The notes under the pieces are model-generated. The model had not been told where the DNA came from. It did not search any database and worked only from the letters and a program-made list of their open reading frames with translations. Position numbers and translations under genes: made by a program. Below, in pieces: positions 9,365 through 18,373 of a stretch of DNA of 64,000 nt (position 1 is its first letter; each line of letters opens with the position of its first letter). This DNA comes from an uncultured Dehalococcoidia bacterium (lineage in GTDB: Bacteria; Chloroflexota; Dehalococcoidia; Dehalococcoidales; UBA1222): contig CAIMVG010000010.1 in NCBI GenBank assembly GCA_903844845.1, positions 1 to 64,000 of the forward strand, in the 5' to 3' direction.

Positions 9365-9481
9365 ATGTTTGGTTATCTTTGGGCATTAATCAAGGGAGGC
9401 ATCATAGGATGCCTGCTGTTATTTCTAGCTGTGATGGCATTCGTGATCTTTGGGGCCTTCCTTAAATCCTGCGGTTACTAA
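9365..9481 (+). CDS. Single-pass membrane microprotein (38 residues)
   Basis: An ATG follows a strong AAGGAGG (9347-9353). The 38-residue product is almost entirely one hydrophobic helix (GGIIGCLLFLAVMAFVIF) with a short polar tail. It lies between the phosphatase and the proteasome-like gene, in the same direction. The family is not recognised; the ribosome binding site and composition are the only support. Confidence 0.5.
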   Translation: MFGYLWALIKGGIIGCLLLFLAVMAFVIFGAFLKSCGY

Positions 9482-9603
9482 TCCGCAATATATCGTGATC
9501 GCGGTTAGGGGCTATCAGGACACCAGGGGGTAACACGCAAGCCATGATTACTTCATACAAAAAGTGTTGATAATTTATTTGAAATGAAAAGGAGATACTA
9601 CTC

Positions 9604-10818
9604 ATGACAATTTGTTTGGGTGCGCTGTGTGAAGACGGAGAAAAAATCGTCGTTGCGGCTGACCGGATGATCACATTTGGCGACAGTGAATTCGAGCGTG
9701 ACGTCAGGAAAATAATCCCAATAACGCAGACCTGCATGCTGCTATCATCCGGTTCAACGTTACCTAAAATCAATTTGATACGTGACGTCAAAAGGGAACT
9801 GCGAGAGCATCGTAGTCCCAACGTCGAACAGGTGGTTGCCAGCCTCAAGGAAAAATTCGTTGGGAAAAGGTGTCAAAGAGCGGAGGAATTACATCTCCAC
9901 CCGCTGGGCCTCGATTTCGGCCAGTTTATAAGGAATCAAGGCAATTTGTCTGATGGCCTGGCTTCCCGTTTGACTCAAAAAATCGAGGACGAAAGTCTGG
10001 GCTTGACGTTATTAGTAGCAGGAGTGGATTCTGATGGAGGTCACTTATATCTGGTGAAGGATCCGGGCATATCAAATTGCTATGACGTTGTCGGTTTTTT
10101 AACCATTGGATCGGGGGAGCATCATGCTGACCTGTCCTTTATACGCGCTTCGTATTCCCCAACGATATTGCTGAAACGAGCCGTATTTTTAGCCTATCAA
10201 GCAAAACGAGATGCGGAAATGGCCCCAGGGGTAGGGTCGCGTTACACGGACATCGGGATCATTGATGAGGATGGAGTCAGCTTTCTCTCCGATGAAATCC
10301 TGCTCGAACTTGGAGAAGTTTATAAAGTGTTGATGGAAAGCAACATCAAGAGTAATCGGGAAATCGACGCGAAAATTGAATCGCTGGATCTTAGCCCTTC
10401 TGGTATGACCAAGGCTGTTACAAGAAAACAAGAAAACCATGAGGGAGGGAATATGACAAACAGCATCATGGTTATCTTCCCTTACCTGTACAACGGAACC
10501 TGGGTGTTCGATGACAAATCCAAGCAATTCGACAAAGAGGCTTTCGTAGCCGGCATCCCTCCAATGATGGAAAGTTTAACTTCCCAAATACCCAACGCCC
10601 ACAACGGCTTCCGCATGTTATTCTCGGCTGCACCATTTCCCGGGTGCCATAAGGCGCTTGAATGGGTCAGAAGTGAGGCCGCTGGTGGAAACTGGTATAA
10701 GGAAACGGAGACGGATTTGGAAGGCTGGTTATGCCCATCCATCTTCAAGTACTTCGACGAAGCGCCAAAAAATATATACGTGCAGGCTGAACCTCTGAAT
10801 CACTCTTTAGACCGCTAG
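9604..10818 (+). CDS. Proteasome-like Ntn-hydrolase fused to a DUF6717-type domain
   Basis: 404 residues. The N-terminal half (1-270) resembles 20S proteasome beta/HslV-like Ntn hydrolases: Thr2 follows the initiator Met, AADR and RKII supply Asp and Lys at spacings close to the canonical Asp17 and Lys33, and LLVAG and LTIGSGEHHA follow. The C-terminal part (about 283-404, YNGTWVFDD...GWLCPSIFKYFDEAP) matches DUF6717 as I remember it. Inside the frame, an ATG at 10453 is preceded by GAGGGAGGGA, a strong ribosome binding site exactly at the domain junction, so the C-terminal domain may also be made separately. The substrate is unknown. Confidence 0.75.
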   Translation: MTICLGALCEDGEKIVVAADRMITFGDSEFERDVRKIIPITQTCMLLSSGSTLPKINLIRDVKRELREHRSPNVEQVVASLKEKFVGKRCQRAEELHLHPLGLDFGQFIRNQGNLSDGLASRLTQKIEDESLGLTLLVAGVDSDGGHLYLVKDPGISNCYDVVGFLTIGSGEHHADLSFIRASYSPTILLKRAVFLAYQAKRDAEMAPGVGSRYTDIGIIDEDGVSFLSDEILLELGEVYKVLMESNIKSNREIDAKIESLDLSPSGMTKAVTRKQENHEGGNMTNSIMVIFPYLYNGTWVFDDKSKQFDKEAFVAGIPPMMESLTSQIPNAHNGFRMLFSAAPFPGCHKALEWVRSEAAGGNWYKETETDLEGWLCPSIFKYFDEAPKNIYVQAEPLNHSLDR

Positions 10819-10896
10819 GCTTGGAGAAAGCGCAGACCAAACAAGGATGAAGAGAAGCATTCCCTTCTTAATCAAATCTGCCTCTACAATTTGTAC

Positions 10897-10902
10897 TATA
10901 AT
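10897..10902 (+). promoter_or_regulatory. Candidate -10 (TATAAT) for the DUF488 operon
   Basis: A perfect TATAAT lies 36 bases before the first DUF488 start. No good -35 is visible at 17 bp, so this is a weak call. Confidence 0.35.
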
Positions 10903-10937
10903 GTTGCTTCGGCGAGTTTACTGCGGATAGTATTAAG

Positions 10938-11561
10938 GTGGATGAATCAACTCATAACCAACAAGTGAAGATATATACTATTGGCCATTCTAACCAGAGG
11001 TTGGACAGCTTTTTGAATCTTCTTGTAATTCATGGGATCCAATTATTAGCGGATGTGAGATCTGTCCCTCATTCGAAAATTGCCAGGCAGTTTGATACGG
11101 CGCCTTTAAATAATTCCTTAAAAAGTTTAAAGATCGCCTACTATTTTCTCGGGCAGGAACTTGGAGGAAAACCTAATAAGCCTGAATATTACGATGTAGA
11201 GGGGTATGCTCTTTATTATCTCATGGCACAAGCGCCGTCTTTCATTAATGCGATTGAGAGATTAATTCAAATGGCAAATAAAAACAAAACAGCGATAATG
11301 TGCGTTGAAGAAAACCCCTTGGAGTGTCACCGCCGGTTACTGATTAGCCGCATATTATCCAGTCATGGAATAGAGGAGCTACATATCCGGGGTAATGGAC
11401 AATTGCAAACTGAAACGGAAATTTCCGGTACACGGAATTTCGACCAAGAGGGATTCCAATTTAATTTATTTGGAATGCAACAGGAGGAAATATGGCGATC
11501 CGCAAAGCCTATTCGATTGGATTCACCAAACACTCCGCGGAACAATTTTTCGGAACGTTGA
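10938..11561 (+). CDS. DUF488 family protein A
   Basis: 207 residues. DUF488 signatures are present: IYTIGHSN at the N-terminus, ADVRSVPHSK, LGQELGG, and C-terminal CVEENPLECHRRLL with the conserved Cys and His-Arg. The start is uncertain (GTG at 10938 overlaps AAGG; another GTG at 10965 begins KIYTIGHSN). The C-terminal 23 codons overlap the start of a second DUF488 gene in another frame. DUF488 is a predicted enzyme family of unknown reaction that recurs in DNA-processing and defence-like contexts. Confidence 0.85.
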   Translation: MDESTHNQQVKIYTIGHSNQRLDSFLNLLVIHGIQLLADVRSVPHSKIARQFDTAPLNNSLKSLKIAYYFLGQELGGKPNKPEYYDVEGYALYYLMAQAPSFINAIERLIQMANKNKTAIMCVEENPLECHRRLLISRILSSHGIEELHIRGNGQLQTETEISGTRNFDQEGFQFNLFGMQQEEIWRSAKPIRLDSPNTPRNNFSER

Positions 11562-11938
11562 AAGACGCCGGTATTAAACAACTTATAGATATCAGGTTAA
11601 ACAATGTCTCCCAGTTGGCAGGTTTTACAAAACAAAATGATTTGCGATATTTTTTAGACGCCATCTGCGGTGTAAGTTATAAGCACGAACCGTTGCTAGC
11701 CCCAACTAAAGAGATACTAGATGATTACAAGAAGAGACATAGTTCGTGGCAAAGTTACGAAGTCTCATTCCTAAAACTAATGGCTGATAGGCATATCGAA
11801 AACAAAATTCCAAGAAGCATATTTGATTTGCCAACGGTCATGCTATGCAGCGAACCTATTGCAGAAAAATGTCACAGGAGACTGGTTCTGGAATATTTGA
11901 GAGGTAAATGGGCTGACTTTGAAATCACCCACTTATAA
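11492..11938 (+). CDS. DUF488 family protein B
   Basis: 148 residues, homologous to the preceding gene: SIGFTKHS matches TIGHS, LIDIRLNNVS matches ADVRSVPHS, and LCSEPIAEKCHRRLVLEYL carries the CHRR motif. A strong AGGAGG stands before the ATG although the upstream gene continues for 70 bases, so the overlap is real and suggests coupling. Paired DUF488 genes followed by a dual-OB protein form a recurring neighbourhood as far as I recall. Confidence 0.87.
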   Translation: MAIRKAYSIGFTKHSAEQFFGTLKDAGIKQLIDIRLNNVSQLAGFTKQNDLRYFLDAICGVSYKHEPLLAPTKEILDDYKKRHSSWQSYEVSFLKLMADRHIENKIPRSIFDLPTVMLCSEPIAEKCHRRLVLEYLRGKWADFEITHL

Positions 11939-11947
11939 TTGGGGATA

Positions 11948-13522
11948 ATGATGAAAGTTCAATTCATTTGCTTAGCAAAGTCACGAAGACGGAGGCCGGA
12001 CGGAATATGCATCGCTGGAATAGGCATCGGACGAGGTAAATGGTTTCGTCCGATAAAATCAAATAACCGAGCCCTCGAACGCGATGATATCGTCTTAGAT
12101 AATGGTGCTGAGTGCAAATTGCTGGACGTTATCGAAGTTGATGTTTCTGATCATGAACCATTGGATTATCAGCCTGAAAACTGGTCGCTTGAAGAAACCG
12201 GCTGGAAATACTTACGACATATTGAAACGGACCATGTTTACAAGAAACTTAAACCATTTTTTAGTAATAATGGAAATATATTTGGTTTTAATGAAACCAG
12301 CAAACACATAACAGCGATAAGCGATAGGCCAGTCGCTTCCTCTCTAGCTTTAATTGAGCCTAAAGAGGTTTCGTGGAAAATAGTTCCAAATAGCGATAAA
12401 ACAGAAAAACGTGTTCGAGCGTTATTCAAGATTAAGGATGTCAACTACAACCTCACAGTCACGGATACAAATTGGGAAAGCCGATATAGCCAACTGTCTT
12501 TAGGGGAATATTCAAACGAGACGTTGGGCATTGGCCAATCAGATACCATTCTATTTACTATCAGTTTAAGTGGGCCCCATTGGCAATCCGGGTTGTGTAC
12601 AAAATTGGTTGCTGGTGTGATCCATTTGCCTTCTTCGAAGCGTAAGGCGGAGGTCAAATTAAGGGCCATATCTTCATCATCAAATCTGATAAAACTGAAT
12701 GCCACGAATGGCAAGAAACTGGGAACCTACAAAGTGGGCACTAAGCCTTGTGCCGTGTATTCTAATAAAAAATACGTATGGGTAGCGCACCAAGATAACA
12801 ACAATGTTACCTGGATGAGTGCTAGAGACGGGCACATTTTAAGTATTATTCCGGTAGGTAAAAACCCCGAGGCGATTTGCTACGACGGGAAAAATATATG
12901 GGTGGCGAATTCCGGGAGTAACAATGTCACCAAAATAAGAGCCAGCAACGGAGTCCCCGTGGGCTATTACCCAGTTGGTGAAGAACCCTTCGATATTTGC
13001 TACAGTGGAGGACATATCTGGGTAGCGAATAAGGGTAGCAACGATGTCACCAAGCTCAGAGCCAGCAACGGAGCCAAGGTGGGCAGGTATGAAGTGGGCA
13101 GAGAGCCGCATAGTATCTGCTTTGATGGCAAAAATATATGGGTGGCGAACAGGACAAGCCGAGATGTCACCAAGCTTAAAGCTAGCAATGGTGACCTTCT
13201 AAACAGATATGAAATAAACGCCGAGCCAAATGGTCTCTGCTTTGATGGCAAGAATATATGGGTGGCGATCCATGGTAGTAACAGTATCGCTAAAATTAGG
13301 GCTAGAGATGGCGCTTTACCTCACATATACCGAGCAGGTGCCAAACCATGGGAACTCTGCTCCGCTGGCAATAACATCTGGGTAATTGGTGCTTCTGACA
13401 CTGTTGCCAAAATCCATGCCCGCGACGGTGAGAAAATTGGTTCGTGGCAAGTGGGATCCAACCTCTGGGATATCTGTTTCGATGGCAAGAATATATGGGT
13501 AGTGGATTTTGGTGCGGCGTGA
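11948..13522 (+). CDS. Dual-OB domain protein fused to a seven-bladed beta-propeller
   Basis: About 524 residues from ATG 11948 or 11951 (GGGGA upstream; the earlier TTG at 11939 has no ribosome site). Residues 1-235 resemble the dual OB-fold family that accompanies DUF488: FICLAKSRR, CIAGI..GRGKWFRPI, then QPENW. The remainder is a YVTN/NHL-like propeller of 40-residue blades (NIWVA.....V.K..A..G). The chain starts mid-blade and ends with NIWVVDFGAA, so first and last strands would close the ring in the usual velcro manner, giving seven blades and a complete protein. OB folds suggest nucleic-acid binding; the propeller is an unusual addition. Confidence 0.75.
   Translation: MMKVQFICLAKSRRRRPDGICIAGIGIGRGKWFRPIKSNNRALERDDIVLDNGAECKLLDVIEVDVSDHEPLDYQPENWSLEETGWKYLRHIETDHVYKKLKPFFSNNGNIFGFNETSKHITAISDRPVASSLALIEPKEVSWKIVPNSDKTEKRVRALFKIKDVNYNLTVTDTNWESRYSQLSLGEYSNETLGIGQSDTILFTISLSGPHWQSGLCTKLVAGVIHLPSSKRKAEVKLRAISSSSNLIKLNATNGKKLGTYKVGTKPCAVYSNKKYVWVAHQDNNNVTWMSARDGHILSIIPVGKNPEAICYDGKNIWVANSGSNNVTKIRASNGVPVGYYPVGEEPFDICYSGGHIWVANKGSNDVTKLRASNGAKVGRYEVGREPHSICFDGKNIWVANRTSRDVTKLKASNGDLLNRYEINAEPNGLCFDGKNIWVAIHGSNSIAKIRARDGALPHIYRAGAKPWELCSAGNNIWVIGASDTVAKIHARDGEKIGSWQVGSNLWDICFDGKNIWVVDFGAA
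12781..13510 (+). repeat. Coding tandem repeat, 120-bp period (propeller blades)
   Basis: GGT(G/A)GCGAA-like segments recur at 12781, 12901, 13021, 13141, 13261 and 13381, exactly 120 bp apart, with a last unit of about 117 bp. The repeats encode propeller blades. Similarity between neighbouring blades at DNA level suggests recent amplification. Confidence 0.85.
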
Positions 13523-13915
<393 letters not shown>

Positions 13916-13920
13916 TTATT

Positions 13921-13954
13921 GAGGTCTCCATTGTCGGAGACCTCGTTCATTTTT
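13921..13954 (+). terminator. Rho-independent terminator following the ssrA/tRNA 3' end
   Basis: GAGGTCTCC (13921-13929) pairs perfectly with GGAGACCTC (13936-13944) around a six-base loop, followed by GTTCATTTTT. It lies five bases after the CCA. Confidence 0.8.
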
Positions 13955-14209
13955 AAAATACGCTAACGGAAAGTACACCTGCTTTTTCTTCACCATCGAT
14001 TTCGACACTGCCTATCCTGTTAATAGTTTTTATCTCTCAGTTAAATAACATTTTGACTAATACAACACTCAGCTGTAATATCGATATTTACGCAGTAAAG
14101 GTTGTCTAAATGCAATTAAACAGAATCCTGGGATAACGATGGGGCGCGATAAGTGATGAAGAAATCACTCATTGTGTGGCACGGGGATACTTGAAAGTAA
14201 GGATGAATC

Positions 14210-14435
14210 ATGTTTGAAGTCGATACCCTGGGTCTAGCCTGCCTCGATTCCTATTGTGCGTGTGCAAAAAGCAATTGCCAACCACCCCAATGAGCCACCG
14301 CTGATAAGGGTGGATTCCCCGACTGCAACAGAACATGTGACGCGCCTTGCCGAGAGCAAAGGTTACAGCGTAACAGTGGAACAATTAAAACACGAAACCC
14401 ACCTCAATCTTACACCGGGTCCAATATCTAAATGA
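14210..14435 (+). pseudogene. TusA/YedF-like sulfurtransferase, frameshifted
   Basis: Reading from ATG 14210 gives MFEVDTLGLAC, the TusA start. One extra base near 14243-14245 then shifts the frame, and from 14247 the other frame continues IPIVRVQKAIANHP, later VDSPTATEHVTRLAESKGY, to TGA at 14433. Without the extra base the product would be a normal TusA/SirA-like protein of about 74 residues with the CPxP motif whose Cys carries sulfur. A ribosome site (AAGGATG) precedes the ATG. It is a recent inactivation, a programmed shift or a sequence error. It is adjacent to the putative island scar. Confidence 0.8.
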
Positions 14436-14470
14436 ACCGGGGAATGATTTCAACCATTAAATAATCCGAA

Positions 14471-14501
14471 AAAAGGGGTGGGCTGACAGCCCGCCCCTTT
14501 T
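14471..14501 (+). terminator. Terminator after the TusA-like gene
   Basis: A 14-bp stem (14471-14484 with 14488-14501, one G.U pair) with a three-base loop lies 36 bases after the TusA stop, followed by AATTTTAAG. Confidence 0.75.
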
Positions 14502-14978
14502 AATTTTAAGACCAGGTTTTTCCCCGATAAACATCAACACAGCTTTGGCATAGAAGGCCGGTTACTTGAGCCTAACGGACTGGTAGTTGGGCGCAAAGGC
14601 AATAACACCATCATAGAAAACCCACCTGGGATGCTGCTATCCAGTTCATCCTTTTATTACCCTTGTTTAGTGTTACACCCCCCAATTTGATAGCCTATTT
14701 CCATGCCGACCATGACATGGAATTGTACTAAAACCGATTACCGTGAGGTTAAAACACAAGGGGGCCTGTTAGCCATTACACCCCTTCCGCTACTTCTTTC
14801 CCGTTCCTGGTAAATAACCGTGCTCACCCATTCCAACATTGGACTTTATTGATCAAGAGATCGAGTCCAAAGGTACGTGATTGCACAATAAAAGCGTTCA
14901 CACTGTAATGATTAAAACTGGCTTTAAACGCCGAGAACGCAGTAGAACCAAAGGAAAACAAGGGAAGGTGAAAGAAAA
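14502..14978. other. Intergenic stretch upstream of the Tat phosphoesterase
   Basis: About 480 bases with no credible coding frame, RNA gene or repeat visible. It presumably carries the promoter of the next gene, but I cannot point to one. Confidence 0.5.
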
Positions 14979-16898
14979 ATGTTTGAAAATACACTGAATT
15001 TTACTCGCCGCGATTTTCTCAAAACAGCCGGGATAGCCGGGTTAGCCCTCGGGGCGACCGCAGCAGGCGTTTCACTACCGGGGTGCAAAGCCGATTCAAC
15101 GGATCCCGCGACCACGGGAAAGAATTTGCCGGCACCCGAGGCCTATCCAATCGATCCCGCGGTTACTACCACCCTCCAGAAGACGATAGGTTTCGACAAA
15201 AACGTTACCGGGCTAGCTCCCCAAGAGATGAAACGGGTAGCCGATTACGATAAATACGGCTACGGCAAATGGACGGTGGGGCCTCCGCTTCTTTCCGACC
15301 CACGCACAGACATCATGCCCCCAGGGTATGCCACCGCATCAATCAGCAAGAAAGCCAGGCTTTTGAACTTCTTTACCATGACTGACATCCATATCACGGA
15401 TAAAGAATCTCCCAACCAGTTGATCTACCTGCAGCAGTTACATTACTCAAGCCCAATCCCCGGATTCGGCAACTATCCATGGACATGGGAAACCTCGGTA
15501 TACTCCCCCGTCATGCTTTATACTACTCACGTTCTGGACGCAGCCGTACAGACGATTAACACCCTGCACAAAGAGCCAGGCAAAGCCTTTGATTTCGGAT
15601 TATCGATCGGCGACGTCGCCAACAGCACACAATACAACGAACTGCGCTGGTACATTGACGTTCTCGACGGCCAGGTCATCAGCCCCAGTTCCGGCGCTCA
15701 CGCCGGAATCGACAAGATAGATTATCAAAAGCGGTTCAAAGCTGCCGGACTGGACAAATCCATCCCCTGGTACCAGACGCTGGGAAATCACGACCACTTC
15801 TTCATCGGTTCCCTGCCGGTGGGTGCTTTCCTGCGGCAGTCCTACATAAGCGACACCATAGCCGCCATGGGAGACGTCCTCCTTAATCCGGCGAATGTGG
15901 GTAACCAGCAATTCTATATGGGCACTATAGACGGCACAACCGCCGAGGGTGCCATCATAGACGCGGGCCATGTTGTGAATTTCAATACCCCCCCTAAAGT
16001 GGCAGCCGACCCCGATCGCCGCTCGCTTCTACGGACTGAGTGGATAAAGGAATTTTCCACTACAACTTCCAACCCTGTCGGCCATGGGTTCAACCTGGTA
16101 GACCCGAATCAGGAAATGGGTTTTGCCTGTTACAGCTTCGTACCAAAATCCGACATTCCCATCAAGGTTATCGTGCTCGATAACACCCAGGATGAAACCG
16201 ACGGTGACAGCGGCATCCACGGGCACGGTTATCTGGACGCGGCCCGCTGGGCCTGGCTAAAGAAAGAACTGGCAGACGGTGACACCAACGGACAACTCAT
16301 GATCATCTCGGCTCACGTTCCCATCGGCGTCTGCCCTATCAATTCCGGATACGAATGGTGGAACAATTCCGTGAATCCCATCGGCACACAGAATGCCGTT
16401 ATCCTGCCCGACCTGCTGGCAGAACTCCACCGACATCCAAATTTAATGCTGTGGCTCTCGGGGCATCTGCACCAGAATACCGTCAAGGCATTCCCAGGCG
16501 CCACCCCGGAGCAGGGATTCTGGGAGGTCCAAACATGTTCACTGCGCGATTTCCCCCAGCAGTTCCGCATGTTCGAGATCTACGTCAACAGCGATAACAA
16601 CGTGTCTATTGTGACTACCAACGTGGACCCATCGGTCAAAGATGGCACCCCGGCAGCAACTTCACGAAAATATGCCGTCGCGGCAGAACAGATAGGAGGA
16701 AACCAGACAATCTACCAGAACCCCAGTCAACTGGTTAACCTGAACGACCAGACCCTCGTTAAAGATGCAAATGGGAACGTACTGCCCGACCCGACGATGA
16801 AACCAATGCTCACGGGTTCCTATAATGCCAACCTATACAAAAAATTGACCGCGCAGATGCAGGATAAATTGAGGAACATTGGGACTCCAATAACGTGA
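14979..16898 (+). CDS. Tat-exported lipoprotein metallophosphoesterase (RPA4764-type)
   Basis: 639 residues. The N-terminus has a twin-arginine signal (TRRDFLKTAG) with a hydrophobic stretch ending in SLPGC, so a Tat lipoprotein is likely. Metallophosphoesterase motifs are in order: TDIHITD, SIGDVAN, LGNHDHFF, SAHVPIG and SGHLHQN. The length and the preamble with NFFTMTDIH fit the family described as metallophosphoesterase RPA4764. It would act outside the membrane on a phosphoester of unknown identity. It stands alone, between a terminator and a strong downstream hairpin. A ribosome site (GGGAAGGTGA) precedes the ATG. Confidence 0.85.
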   Translation: MFENTLNFTRRDFLKTAGIAGLALGATAAGVSLPGCKADSTDPATTGKNLPAPEAYPIDPAVTTTLQKTIGFDKNVTGLAPQEMKRVADYDKYGYGKWTVGPPLLSDPRTDIMPPGYATASISKKARLLNFFTMTDIHITDKESPNQLIYLQQLHYSSPIPGFGNYPWTWETSVYSPVMLYTTHVLDAAVQTINTLHKEPGKAFDFGLSIGDVANSTQYNELRWYIDVLDGQVISPSSGAHAGIDKIDYQKRFKAAGLDKSIPWYQTLGNHDHFFIGSLPVGAFLRQSYISDTIAAMGDVLLNPANVGNQQFYMGTIDGTTAEGAIIDAGHVVNFNTPPKVAADPDRRSLLRTEWIKEFSTTTSNPVGHGFNLVDPNQEMGFACYSFVPKSDIPIKVIVLDNTQDETDGDSGIHGHGYLDAARWAWLKKELADGDTNGQLMIISAHVPIGVCPINSGYEWWNNSVNPIGTQNAVILPDLLAELHRHPNLMLWLSGHLHQNTVKAFPGATPEQGFWEVQTCSLRDFPQQFRMFEIYVNSDNNVSIVTTNVDPSVKDGTPAATSRKYAVAAEQIGGNQTIYQNPSQLVNLNDQTLVKDANGNVLPDPTMKPMLTGSYNANLYKKLTAQMQDKLRNIGTPIT

Positions 16899-16977
16899 TG
16901 TAGTCAACGTTTTTCCTTAATCTGCCTGGCAGGTGGTTAAACAGTAGAAATAAACACATTGGATGAAAAACCATAGT

Positions 16978-17017
16978 AACCAAGGAAGGCTGGCTTCTGC
17001 GCCAGCCTTCCTTGGTT
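16978..17017. terminator. Long 17-bp hairpin between convergent genes
   Basis: Bases 16978-16994 pair perfectly with 17001-17017 around TTCTGC. It lies between the phosphoesterase (+) and the bactofilin-like gene (-), so it can serve both. The T tract on the plus strand is poor. Confidence 0.7.
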
Positions 17018-17057
17018 TATTTGAGGCTTGAATCTCACTTTATGTTAATGTTTTTGA

Positions 17058-18224
17058 TTAACTGACGGTTGTGGTTTCTGCGATATTCGTGGTGGGGAGC
17101 TTCTCACGTTTTTGGGATAGCACAATCGCCCCGATTCCAAAGAGAGCAGTTGCCAACCATATCGGGAAACCAATATACGGGATAAGCTTAATCAAGGTCA
17201 GGATCGCAAACCCAAGAGTAAAAGCTCCAACCAAAACTCCGCGTGAACTGCCGATGGCAAAACGGCCAATTATAAGGTTTCCAATAAACAACCCGACTGC
17301 AATCTGGCTAAGATAGAGGGCCAATCCGTATAGCAGAAGCCCTATCAGGCCCACGGGTATTCCAATGACCGTGATGAAAGTTATCAGTGCTGCAATCGGG
17401 GTTACGAACAGTATCAAAGCCCCCCATCCAAGGGTAGATAAAGGTTTACGCTTGATAGATTCGACTACGGCTGAGGCTTTTTTCGGAGCGATGAGTATGA
17501 TGAGGACGCCGGTCACCAGAGTCGTTAAAAAAGCTATTATCTTCAGCCAAATACCCATGTTCCGAGAAGCCGATGAACTTGTTTTGGGTAAATTGTGGGT
17601 AGTCGTACCCAGGATTTGAGCCCCAGAGTTAACAACAGCTTCATTGTCACTGACGTAGGTCAGGTTCCCCTTGATGCTGGCTGTAGAGGATATGGTCAGT
17701 TGAGTGGCCCCTATGTCAACTTTGCCACTTATCAAACTATTCAGGTTGGCCTTTCCAGCATAGCCCTGAACATTGCGTGCGATAGGAAGATCTACGTTGA
17801 TGTTACTAGACGCGAAAAAAAGGTCGCGTCCAATCGCCCCAACATTTGTTAAGTTGATGTCATTCCCGGCAACGAAAATGTCCTTGCCGACTTTTCCGCC
17901 AATATCGATGGTAGCGCCTGCGACACGCACTGAGTCCGTAACTTCCCCGTCAATGCGGATGGTTGACCCTACCGCAATAACGTTGCCATTGACGATTCCG
18001 TTTATCTCTATGGTTTCCCCGGCACACACGACATCGCCGTTGACCGTACCATTGATCACTATGCGGCTTGCCGCAACATAGAGATCATCGTTGACCTGGT
18101 CCCCGCTGGCGATGATGACAGTGTCGCCATTTCGGACATCGGCTGCCGATACCGGCGTGGTACCGAGCAGGAGCAGCAAGAGGGCCGGGATGATTGCGAG
18201 CGCTCTGAAAACATGTTTTACCAT
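17058..18224 (-). CDS. Bactofilin-like (polymer-forming) domain membrane protein
   Basis: 388 residues. A signal peptide (ends near VSAAD) is followed by a beta-helical region (about 30-205) with repeating short strands such as INGTVNGDVV and IRIDGEVTDSV, typical of polymer-forming/bactofilin-type repeats. The C-terminal 170 residues contain about four hydrophobic helices (ILIILIAP, ILFVTPIAALITF, GLIGLLLYGLALYL, LTLIKLIPYIGFP). The repeat part would be extracytoplasmic. Such proteins probably form a scaffold at the envelope; the exact role is unknown. It sits downstream of a two-component pair but is separated by a hairpin. Confidence 0.8.
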   Translation of the reverse strand: MVKHVFRALAIIPALLLLLLGTTPVSAADVRNGDTVIIASGDQVNDDLYVAASRIVINGTVNGDVVCAGETIEINGIVNGNVIAVGSTIRIDGEVTDSVRVAGATIDIGGKVGKDIFVAGNDINLTNVGAIGRDLFFASSNINVDLPIARNVQGYAGKANLNSLISGKVDIGATQLTISSTASIKGNLTYVSDNEAVVNSGAQILGTTTHNLPKTSSSASRNMGIWLKIIAFLTTLVTGVLIILIAPKKASAVVESIKRKPLSTLGWGALILFVTPIAALITFITVIGIPVGLIGLLLYGLALYLSQIAVGLFIGNLIIGRFAIGSSRGVLVGAFTLGFAILTLIKLIPYIGFPIWLATALFGIGAIVLSQKREKLPTTNIAETTTVS

Positions 18225-18315
18225 TTCTTCCTCCTTATTAATACCGAATTACACTGCCATTTTATCTTCGATATAAAGACGTGCCATCGGTATAAAGGTT
18301 GATTTACTGCAAGCA

Positions 18316-18343
18316 GAAAGGTTGACCATACGGTCAACCTTTC
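18316..18343. terminator. Perfect 12-bp inverted repeat after the NarL-type regulator
   Basis: GAAAGGTTGACC (18316-18327) and its complement (18332-18343) surround a four-base loop. It lies 30 bases past the stop of the minus-strand regulator, so it is probably its terminator; an operator is the alternative. Confidence 0.55.
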
Positions 18344-18373
18344 AACGTACGGGTTTTGAGCAACCAGTCTTTG

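Noticed and set aside
12781-13510. Regular 120-bp repeats as a CRISPR or satellite array
   Set aside because: They are in frame inside a gene and encode propeller blades; there are no short repeats with unique spacers.
14210-14435. TusA-like gene as a selenoprotein
   Set aside because: The active-site codon is TGC, not TGA; the defect is a one-base shift.
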